The notes under the pieces were generated by a model. The model ran no database searches. It was not told where the DNA came from and saw only the letters and a list, made by a program, of their open reading frames with translations. From the NCBI RefSeq assembly GCF_001561995.1, contig NZ_LLWC01000024.1, positions 62,001 to 126,000 on the forward strand: a stretch of 64,000 nt of DNA, read 5' to 3'. The stretch is from Polycladidibacter hongkongensis. Lineage in GTDB: Bacteria; Pseudomonadota; Alphaproteobacteria; Rhizobiales; Stappiaceae. The position numbers were made by a program, and so were the translations under genes. Positions 57,501 through 64,000 of this stretch are shown here, in pieces. Positions within the stretch are counted from its first letter, which is position 1, and the number at the start of each line of letters is the position of its first letter.

Positions 57501-58868
57501 GTGACAAAGAGTGTCAGGAATATTTGCAGTTGGTCCACATGGTTTTTTGGGGTGGTGCTGCTTGCGCTAACGATATCGGTGGTCGCAGCCCCCACGTTTT
57601 CATATGCACAAGGACCAACGAAGGCGGTGACAATCTCTTCTGCCCGTGTGGCTGGGGATAGTGCGCGCACGCGTTTTATCCTCGATATGGAGGAGGAGGT
57701 GCGTTATGCGCTCACATTCTTGGCGGACCCGTACCGTGTTGTTATTGATCTTGAGCAGGTGCTTTTTGATTTTTCCAAAACACCTGATGAACGGGCGCGC
57801 GGATTGGTGAATGGCTGGCGTTACGGTGCTGTCGCCAAGGGGCGCTCCCGTGTCGTGCTTGATCTGGCTGCACCTGTGATGCTGGACAAGACTTTTATGA
57901 TCCCGAAGGTTCAAGACCAACCAGCGCGCTTGGTGATTGATCTGGTGGGGGCAAACCGTGATGCATTCTTGCGGCAGGCGGATGAACTGAATGGCAAGTC
58001 TGCCGATTACATTCGTGACTTTGGCGCGCACAATTCCCACCCTCAGGTTGCGGTTGGTAAAAGCCAGAATGCGCAAAATGCAGGCAAACTCGGTAATGCT
58101 TCTGCGGTTGCGCTGGCTATTGATGCAGGAGGCATGGCTGCACAGCCGGCTAAGCGAGCGGGGCGCAAGTTGATCGTTCTGGATGCGGGGCACGGGGGAA
58201 TTGATTCTGGTGCGGTTGGTGAAAAAGGGACGCTTGAAAAGGCGGTGGTGCTACAATTTACCTTGATGCTTGCTGATAAGCTGAAGGCTCTTGGCCCCTA
58301 TGATATTCGTCTGACCCGGGATAATGACCGTTTTATTCCATTGCGCAAACGGCGCGAGTTTGCCCATGAGTTGCAAGCGGATTTATTTATTTCGCTGCAT
58401 GCGGATTCGATTACCGAAGGGGCCGAACATACGCGCGGCGCTTCGGTGTATACCTTGTCTGAGAACGCGTCTGACCGGCTGGCGGCGACGCTGGCGCGGC
58501 AGGAGAACAAAGCGGATTTGATTGGCGGTATCGACCTTTCGGAGGAGCCGGAGGATGTGGGCAATATTTTGCTGGAACTGGCGCGGCGGGAGACTGAAAA
58601 CTTCTCGGTGCATTTTGCAAGGTTGGCCGTGGAGGAGCTGAAAAGCGCTACCCGGGTGATCAATAAGCCGCTGCGCTCTGCGGGGTTTGCAGTGTTAAAA
58701 AGCCCGGATGTGCCCTCTGTCTTGGTGGAGTTAGGTTTTTTGTCGAATTCACATGATGAAGCCATGCTCACCTCTGATGATTGGCGCGAGCGGGCATCGG
58801 ATGCGCTGGTTGAAGCCATCAACGCTTTTTTTCGCGGACGCATTGCACAGCAGGGCAGCTCGGACTAG
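57501..58868 (+). CDS. amiC: N-acetylmuramoyl-L-alanine amidase with AMIN domain
   Basis: About 455 residues. The signal peptide (FFGVVLLALTISVVAAPTF) is followed by an AMIN domain (about residues 45-150) and an Amidase_3 domain (about 220-445). The zinc ligands are visible: His in LDAGHGGIDSGA, Glu in KGTLEKAVVLQ and His in FISLHADS; the catalytic Glu is in VLVELGFLSN. It cleaves septal peptidoglycan. GTG 57501 has GGGGGA upstream; the frame is open to GTG 57426. mrcA follows, a usual order. Confidence 0.92.
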   Translation: MTKSVRNICSWSTWFFGVVLLALTISVVAAPTFSYAQGPTKAVTISSARVAGDSARTRFILDMEEEVRYALTFLADPYRVVIDLEQVLFDFSKTPDERARGLVNGWRYGAVAKGRSRVVLDLAAPVMLDKTFMIPKVQDQPARLVIDLVGANRDAFLRQADELNGKSADYIRDFGAHNSHPQVAVGKSQNAQNAGKLGNASAVALAIDAGGMAAQPAKRAGRKLIVLDAGHGGIDSGAVGEKGTLEKAVVLQFTLMLADKLKALGPYDIRLTRDNDRFIPLRKRREFAHELQADLFISLHADSITEGAEHTRGASVYTLSENASDRLAATLARQENKADLIGGIDLSEEPEDVGNILLELARRETENFSVHFARLAVEELKSATRVINKPLRSAGFAVLKSPDVPSVLVELGFLSNSHDEAMLTSDDWRERASDALVEAINAFFRGRIAQQGSSD

Positions 58869-58941
58869 GAAAGCATCTGGTGTTTTCTTTAGTATCGCCT
58901 TAGCAATGCCACAAAGAAAGGCCAGTTGAAGGCTGAAAACG

Positions 58942-58962
58942 CCCGCTATTTTGCGGGTTTTT
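58942..58962 (+). terminator. Terminator of amiC
   Basis: Short stem CCCGC/GCGGG with loop TATTTT and five T. Confidence 0.75.
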
Positions 58963-59062
58963 GCGCTTGATTGCTGCGTTTTGAGGCGGCTTATCGGGAT
59001 GAACTGCGAGGATTGCCAAGGCCATCTTCTGGCAATTTGGTGAGGCGGAAAGACAAGCTGGT

Positions 59063-61501
59063 ATGAAAGTTTTTGCAAGAATCATTGGCTATCTGTTTTC
59101 GATCGGGGCGGTTTTGGGCCTCATCGGAGCGGCGGGCATGTGGATTTACCTGCAGGGCCTGACCAAGGATTTGCCGGATTATACCACCTTGAAGAATTAC
59201 GAACCGCCGGTAATGACCCGTGTGCATGCCGCGGATGGGCAGTTGCTCTATGAATTTGCGCATGAGCGGCGGTTGTTTTTGCCGATCGAGGCGATGCCGG
59301 ATCGGTTGAAGCAGGCATTTATCTCCGCCGAGGATAAGAATTTTTACAATCATATCGGATTGGACGTGACTGGCCTTGCCCGTGCGGTGATCACTAACGT
59401 AAAAAACTTGGGCTCCGGACGGCGATTGGTTGGCGCCTCGACGATCACCCAGCAGGTGGCGAAGAACTTCCTGCTCACCAACGAGCAAACCTACATTCGC
59501 AAGCTGAAAGAGGCGCTGCTGTCGCTGCGCATCGAGCAGGCGTACACCAAGGACGAAATTCTAGAGCTTTATCTCAACGAGATCTATCTGGGCTTGGGGG
59601 CATATGGGGTTGGCGCTGCTTCGCTGATTATCTTTGACAAGTCGGTGCATGAACTGGAGCTGCAAGAGATCGCCTATCTGGCAGCCGTGCCCAAAGGCCC
59701 ATCGAACTACCACCCTTACCGCCACCGCGAAAAGGCATTGGCGCGGCGGAACTGGGTGATCGACCGAATGGTTGAAAACGGTTATGTGAGCGCGGAAGAG
59801 GCAGAGGCGGCGAAAGCCAAACCGCTGGATGTGAAGCTGCGCCAGACCGGCATTCATGTAACCGGTGCCGATTACTTTACCGAGGAAGTGCGGCGGCGAC
59901 TTGCAGATCAGTATGGAGAAAAACGCCTTTACGAGGGTGGCTTATCTGTGCGTACCTCGCTTGATACCCGCATGCAGAAAGTGGCCCGCAAGGCGTTGAC
60001 CAACGGGCTTATCAAGTTTGACCGGGAACGGGGCAGTTGGCGCGGGCCAATAGCGCAACTTGATTTGGCGGCCGGAAACTGGGCGAAAGCGCTCCTGAAG
60101 ATTGGCGGGCTAGCCGATATGCCAAGCTGGCGGCCTGCTGTTGTACTTTCGACTTCGAATGAGCGGGCGGAGATTGGCCTGCGACCAAAATCCAAGACCG
60201 ATGCGGCCAATCCACAGCGGGCGAGCCTGCGCCTTAGCCAAATGAAGTGGGCGCGGATCGACAAGCGCGCACCGCGCAATGTGCGGGAGGTGTTGCGGCC
60301 CGGTGATGTGGTGTATGCGGAGAAAGTGGGCTCTGGCTACGAGCTTCGACAGGTGCCGGAAGTTTCTGGCGGTTTGATTGCCATGGATCCGCAGAGTGGG
60401 CGCGTTTTGGCGCTGGTGGGTGGTTTCAGTTTTGATATTAGCCAGTTCAACCGGGCTACGCAGGCAAAGCGGCAACCGGGATCGGCATTCAAGCCGTTTG
60501 TTTACGCCGCGGCGCTGGATAGCGGTTACACACCGTCCTCTGTGGTGCTTGATGCGCCGATCGAGATTGATCAAGGCGGGGATCAGGGCATTTGGAAGCC
60601 GAAAAACTACGGCGGCAAATACTACGGCCCATCAACATTGCGCACGGGTATTGAACTGTCGCGGAACTTGATGACCATTCGCCTTGCAGAAGATATGGGT
60701 ATGGATCTGGTGGCGGGTTATGCCAAGCGGTTTGGCATTTACGATGATATGTTGCCGGTGCTTTCCATGTCGCTTGGGGCGGGGGAAACCACCTTGATGC
60801 GAATGACGAATGCCTATTCGATGCTCGCCAATGGTGGGCGGCAGGTGCGGCCGACACTGATTGACCGAGTGCAGGACCGCTACGGCAAGACCATCTACCG
60901 CAACGATCAGTTGCTGTGCGCAACCTGTTCGGCCTATGACTGGGAAGAACAGGAGGAGCCGGTGTTGATTGATACACGCGAGCAAATCCTTGACCCGATG
61001 ACCGCTTACCAGATCACCTCGATGATGGAAGGGGTGGTGCAGCGTGGCACGGCAACAAGTGTTAAGGTGCTCGGCCGTCCTGTGGCAGGCAAGACAGGCA
61101 CAACCAACCAGGAAAAAGATGCGTGGTTCCTTGGTTACACGCCGGAATTGGCCGTTGGGGTTTATATTGGCTATGACACACCGCGGCCAATGGGTAAGGG
61201 TGCGACAGGCGGCGGGGTTGCTGCGCCGGTGTTTACCGCCTTTATGAAAGAGGCTTTGGCAGGAGCGCCGCCACAAGAATTCCCGCTGCCAGCGGGGCTG
61301 AACCTGATCCCGATTAACCGGCGCACGGGCCTGCGCGCGGATGCGGGGGCACCGGGCACAATTCTGGAAGCGTTTAAACCGGGTAACTACCCACCGGATA
61401 GTTACTCCGTTATTGGCTTTGAAGATGAAATCGGGGAGTATCGCGATGTCTCCAAAGAAGCAGGCGAGGCTGTGATGCTTGGGACAGGCGGTCTTTACTA
61501 G
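59063..61501 (+). CDS. mrcA: Penicillin-binding protein 1A
   Basis: The 812-aa bifunctional peptidoglycan synthase has an N-terminal membrane anchor, a transglycosylase domain with the catalytic Glu in SAEDKNFYNHIGLD and the motifs GASTITQQVAKNF and LELYLNEIYLGLGAYGVGA, and a transpeptidase domain with SAFK (QPGSAFKPFVYAAAL), SRN (GIELSRNLMTIRLAED) and KTGT (VAGKTGTTNQ). An OB-like insertion lies between the two catalytic parts. It follows amiC. Confidence 0.97.
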   Translation: MKVFARIIGYLFSIGAVLGLIGAAGMWIYLQGLTKDLPDYTTLKNYEPPVMTRVHAADGQLLYEFAHERRLFLPIEAMPDRLKQAFISAEDKNFYNHIGLDVTGLARAVITNVKNLGSGRRLVGASTITQQVAKNFLLTNEQTYIRKLKEALLSLRIEQAYTKDEILELYLNEIYLGLGAYGVGAASLIIFDKSVHELELQEIAYLAAVPKGPSNYHPYRHREKALARRNWVIDRMVENGYVSAEEAEAAKAKPLDVKLRQTGIHVTGADYFTEEVRRRLADQYGEKRLYEGGLSVRTSLDTRMQKVARKALTNGLIKFDRERGSWRGPIAQLDLAAGNWAKALLKIGGLADMPSWRPAVVLSTSNERAEIGLRPKSKTDAANPQRASLRLSQMKWARIDKRAPRNVREVLRPGDVVYAEKVGSGYELRQVPEVSGGLIAMDPQSGRVLALVGGFSFDISQFNRATQAKRQPGSAFKPFVYAAALDSGYTPSSVVLDAPIEIDQGGDQGIWKPKNYGGKYYGPSTLRTGIELSRNLMTIRLAEDMGMDLVAGYAKRFGIYDDMLPVLSMSLGAGETTLMRMTNAYSMLANGGRQVRPTLIDRVQDRYGKTIYRNDQLLCATCSAYDWEEQEEPVLIDTREQILDPMTAYQITSMMEGVVQRGTATSVKVLGRPVAGKTGTTNQEKDAWFLGYTPELAVGVYIGYDTPRPMGKGATGGGVAAPVFTAFMKEALAGAPPQEFPLPAGLNLIPINRRTGLRADAGAPGTILEAFKPGNYPPDSYSVIGFEDEIGEYRDVSKEAGEAVMLGTGGLY

Positions 61502-61514
61502 GCACTGGTATCAA

Positions 61515-61548
61515 CAAAGAAAGGGAGGCAGCGGCTTCCCTTTCTTTG
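61515..61548 (+). terminator. Hairpin terminator of mrcA
   Basis: 12-bp perfect stem CAAAGAAAGGGA/TCCCTTTCTTTG. It stands between convergent mrcA and the sulfatase gene and could act for both. Confidence 0.85.
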
Positions 61549-61595
61549 TTGCGGTGGCTACCCTTTTGGTGGGCAGTTTTTTCAAGTGTTATAGT

Positions 61596-63209
61596 TTATT
61601 GCCCTTGGGGTGAGGAGCGTTTCAGCTTCTTCCTGATATCGTCTATGTTGAAGGTTGCTCCTTCCTGCATCGGGGGGAAGGTAAGGAAGGTCTTACCAAG
61701 CTCCAGCACTTTTTCCTGCACAAAGACATAGCGCCAGAACTGGAACCCCCACCATTCGAGTGCGGCAATTGACTGGCTTATAGTGGTGCGCTCGAAGGGA
61801 TCGAGGCGCAGGTTAACAATACCGGGCCAATTGACGGGCACAGGCGCACCGAACCAGCCCCCGGGTTGTTCTAGAAAAGTGTATTTGTAGTCATTGATAC
61901 GGGCTGCCCCGAGCTTGCTTTCGGCAAAGTACCAAATTTCCTTGCGCTTGCTGGGCGCGGTGCCTGCAAGCATTTGTGTTTGGTCATAGCCATCGAGGTG
62001 AACCTTGTAGTCGGTGCCATCCAGTTTACGCCCCGCGAGCAATTCCTGCTTGATGTTGGGCATACCAGCGGCAGCAGCAAATGTTGGCAAAAAGTCGAGG
62101 CCAGCCATAATCTCGTTATTGACAGTGCCGGGAGCAACAGTGCCGGGCCAGCGGATCACCATAGGAGAGCGGAAGCCGCCTTCTGTTACCATGCCTTTTC
62201 CGCCTGCGAAGGGTGTTTGCCCGCCATCGGGCCATGTGAAGTTTTGAGTGCCGTTGTCGGTGGTAAAGACGAGGATTGTGTTGTCCTTCAAGCCATGCTT
62301 GTCCAAATGGGCATCCAATGCGCCGACGATGTCATCAAGCTGGGCCATGCCTGCTTCTTGCAAGGACCAGCCGTTTTTATCGTTGCGCATGTTCTGGTAT
62401 TTTTCCGGCAAGTGGGTGAATACGTGCATGCGGGAGGGGTTGAGCCATAAGAAAAACGGCTTTTGCTGCTTTTGAGCTTCGTCGATAAAGTTCGTGGCGT
62501 GCTCGAGGAAAACCTCATCAATGGTTTCCATGTTCAGCTCGACACCTTCGACAGGATATGGTGGCAGTTCGCCTTTGTCGATGATGCGCTGTTTGCCCAC
62601 TTCGCCCCAACGGGGTTCAACGGTTGGGTCGTGCTTTTGCGTGGCAAAAGAGTGGACCACGTTGCGGGGGCCGAGGGTTTTGAGTTTGTCGCGGGGATAA
62701 TTGGGGTGCCACGGGTCTTCCATGGCGTCCAAGTGATAGAGGAACCCAAAGAACTCATCAAAGCCATGTACGGTTGGCAAAAACTTGTTGAGGTCGCCGA
62801 GGTGGTTCTTGCCGAACTGGCCGGTCATATAGCCAGCTTCTTTCATGACCTTGGCAATTGTGGGGGCTGCGGCTGGCAGGCCTATGGTGGCTCCGGCTTG
62901 GCCGACGGTTGTCATGCCGGTGCGGATGGGCAACTGACCGGTGATGAAGGCGGCGCGCCCGGCGGTGCATGAGGCTTGGGCATAGTAGTCAGTAAATATG
63001 GCCCCTTCGGTGGCGATTTGATCGATGTTGGGAGCGCGTCCGGCCATCATGCCGCGGTGATAAGCGCCGATGTTCCATATGCCGACGTCATCGGCCATGA
63101 TTACAACGATGTTGGGTTTTGTTGGAGGCTCTTCGGCGGCCAAGGCAGCAGGAGAGGCAAGAGCGGGGGCGATGGCCGCAATGAGAGCAGCGACAAAGTG
63201 CTTCGGCAT
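61596..63209 (-). CDS. Periplasmic arylsulfatase-like sulfatase
   Basis: The 537-aa precursor has a signal peptide (HFVAALIAAIAPALASPAA) and a sulfatase domain beginning PNIVVIMADDVGIWNIGAY. The formylglycine site reads SCTAGRAAFITGQ (Cys81), a C-x-A-x-R form and not the usual C-x-P-x-R. Other conserved segments are the GQFGKNHLGD lysine/His site and VFTTDNGTQNFTWPDGGQTP. The C-terminal part (DPFERTTISQSIAALEWWGF) is typical of this arylsulfatase branch. AAGGA lies 8 bases before ATG 63209. No maturase gene is adjacent. The substrate is unknown. Confidence 0.93.
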   Translation of the reverse strand: MPKHFVAALIAAIAPALASPAALAAEEPPTKPNIVVIMADDVGIWNIGAYHRGMMAGRAPNIDQIATEGAIFTDYYAQASCTAGRAAFITGQLPIRTGMTTVGQAGATIGLPAAAPTIAKVMKEAGYMTGQFGKNHLGDLNKFLPTVHGFDEFFGFLYHLDAMEDPWHPNYPRDKLKTLGPRNVVHSFATQKHDPTVEPRWGEVGKQRIIDKGELPPYPVEGVELNMETIDEVFLEHATNFIDEAQKQQKPFFLWLNPSRMHVFTHLPEKYQNMRNDKNGWSLQEAGMAQLDDIVGALDAHLDKHGLKDNTILVFTTDNGTQNFTWPDGGQTPFAGGKGMVTEGGFRSPMVIRWPGTVAPGTVNNEIMAGLDFLPTFAAAAGMPNIKQELLAGRKLDGTDYKVHLDGYDQTQMLAGTAPSKRKEIWYFAESKLGAARINDYKYTFLEQPGGWFGAPVPVNWPGIVNLRLDPFERTTISQSIAALEWWGFQFWRYVFVQEKVLELGKTFLTFPPMQEGATFNIDDIRKKLKRSSPQGQ

Positions 63210-63521
63210 TGAAATATCCTTAGCTCGATGGGCGGGATTATCCTCTTTTCCTCGCATGCTAGGGGCAAGGTTTGCGGCGGCGCTAAGGTTGGAAATCGGT
63301 TTCTATTCAAAACCCGCTTAAACCTCAGAGAATTGATTAACGCGACTTGTCAGCTGACTAACGGTGGTACCTGATTATCTGTAGAGCAGCGTCCGTTTTG
63401 GATGAATAGTCGGGGTGTGCATGCGCCGCGCCATTGAAAAGCGAGGAATGGGCGACTAATGTCTGCCTTCCAATGATTTGACGGGCGGTGGGCCCGATGA
63501 CACGTAGTGATGAGGTATCCG
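63210..63521. other. Intergenic region between the sulfatase gene and prfB
   Basis: About 310 bases with the promoters of two divergent genes. A 10-base palindrome GTCAGCTGAC is at 63349-63358. No gene is seen; the small minus ORF at 63350-63634 overlaps prfB and is a shadow. Confidence 0.45.
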
Positions 63522-64000
63522 ATGCGCGCTGAAATGCAGGCGATCGTGGATGACATCCAGCAGGCTCTCAGCTTGCTGAGGAGGCATCTTTGACTGGGAT
63601 GTGGCACTTGTCCGTTTGGACGAACTGAACGCACTTTCTGAGGACCCTGAGCTTTGGAATGACCCGGCCAATGCGCAAAAGTTGATGCGCGAGCGGCAAA
63701 ATCTGGAAGACAGCATTAACGGGGTAAACGGGCAGAGCCAAGAGCTTGCCGACAACATCGAGCTTATTGAAATGGGCGAGATGGAAGATGATCAATCGGT
63801 GATTGACGAGGCTGAGGCGGCGCTGCGCGAGTTGCAAAGTGCGGTTGGTAAATTGCAGCTGCAATCCTTGCTCTCTGGCGAGGCTGATGGCAACGACACC
63901 TATGTTGAGATCAACTCCGGCGCTGGCGGGACAGAAAGCCAAGACTGGGCGTCCATGCTGCTGCGTATGTATCGGCGCTGGGGCGAACAGCGCGGCTTCA
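63522..64000 (+). CDS. prfB: Peptide chain release factor 2, with programmed +1 frameshift (5' part)
   Basis: Read directly from the DNA. ATG 63522 (GAGGT about 6 bases upstream) gives MRAEMQAIVDDIQQALSLLR and RHL, then TGA 63591-63593. In the +1 frame it continues DWDVALVRLDELNALSEDPE, then LWNDPANAQKLMRERQNLED, to the right edge at INSGAGGTESQDWASML. These are the N-terminal helical domain and the start of the catalytic part of RF2, which ends translation at UGA and UAA. The frame change after CTT-T is the conserved autoregulatory shift. The gene continues beyond the window, so the GGQ motif is not seen. Confidence 0.95.
63579..63594 (+). promoter_or_regulatory. Programmed +1 frameshift site of prfB
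   Basis: AGGAGGCATCTTTGAC: an internal Shine-Dalgarno-like AGGAGG three bases before the slippery CTT, followed by TGA-C. This matches the Escherichia coli site AGGGGGTATCTTTGAC. When RF2 is low the ribosome shifts at CTT and makes RF2. Confidence 0.95.

Overview
The window is chromosomal DNA of an alphaproteobacterium, most likely a member of the Hyphomicrobiales (Rhizobiales) close to Stappiaceae/Pseudovibrio. The reasons are the gene neighbourhoods (rpoZ beside a RelA/SpoT gene, a PopZ gene before valS, an LdtR-type MarR gene before an L,D-transpeptidase, ihfA followed by a MerR gene, mrcA near prfB) and a moderate GC content. The genus is an inference from gene content only. No tRNA, rRNA, CRISPR array, complete insertion sequence or prophage was seen.

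Layout. 1-8.7 kb, mostly minus strand: the 5' end of a RelA/SpoT gene, rpoZ, an NYN-domain protein (plus strand), the N-degron transferase bpt, an SLC13-type permease, two RDD membrane proteins, threonine ammonia-lyase and hemB. 8.9-12.7 kb: a valine catabolic operon (isobutyryl-CoA dehydrogenase, 3-hydroxyisobutyryl-CoA hydrolase, a small membrane protein, 3-hydroxyisobutyrate dehydrogenase). 12.8-15.2 kb: ldtR, an L,D-transpeptidase and a 59-aa protein. 15.4-22.7 kb: glyA, nrdR, ribD, ribE, ribH, nusB, thiL and an MFS transporter. 22.9-30.4 kb: membrane pyrophosphatase, bamE, a cytochrome bc1 assembly chaperone, DUF177, plsX, fabH, ihfA and a MerR regulator.

30.4-34.2 kb is the accessory segment. 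It holds a TetR gene with a perfect 21-bp palindrome in its promoter, a divergent alpha/beta hydrolase gene broken by one in-frame stop codon, about 500 bp without a convincing gene, a 274-aa protein whose C-terminal third carries several tyrosine motifs resembling the EPIYA/NPxY/YDxP motifs of bacterial effectors that are phosphorylated in host cells, and a small Asp/Ser/Thr-rich lipoprotein. The 274-aa protein is the most interesting object in the window.

34.4-53 kb: an isoaspartate methyltransferase-like protein, TolC, PopZ, valS, a DUF2155 protein, a three-gene ABC export system (ATPase, FtsX-type permease, HlyD-type adaptor), an unknown membrane protein, aat, accC, accB, a DsbA-like thioredoxin, an M48 protease with TPRs and an aminotransferase. 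53-64 kb: a 1155-residue RNase E with a long untranslated leader, an amidase, PBP1A, a periplasmic sulfatase, and the start of prfB. The prfB gene contains a classical +1 programmed frameshift site, so it is not visible as one open reading frame.

Functional links: riboflavin synthesis sits with nusB and thiL; fatty acid initiation genes are split between plsX-fabH and accBC; envelope biogenesis is represented by BamE, TolC, L,D-transpeptidase, amidase, PBP1A and the M48 protease; and both N-end-rule aminoacyl transferases (Bpt and Aat) are present.
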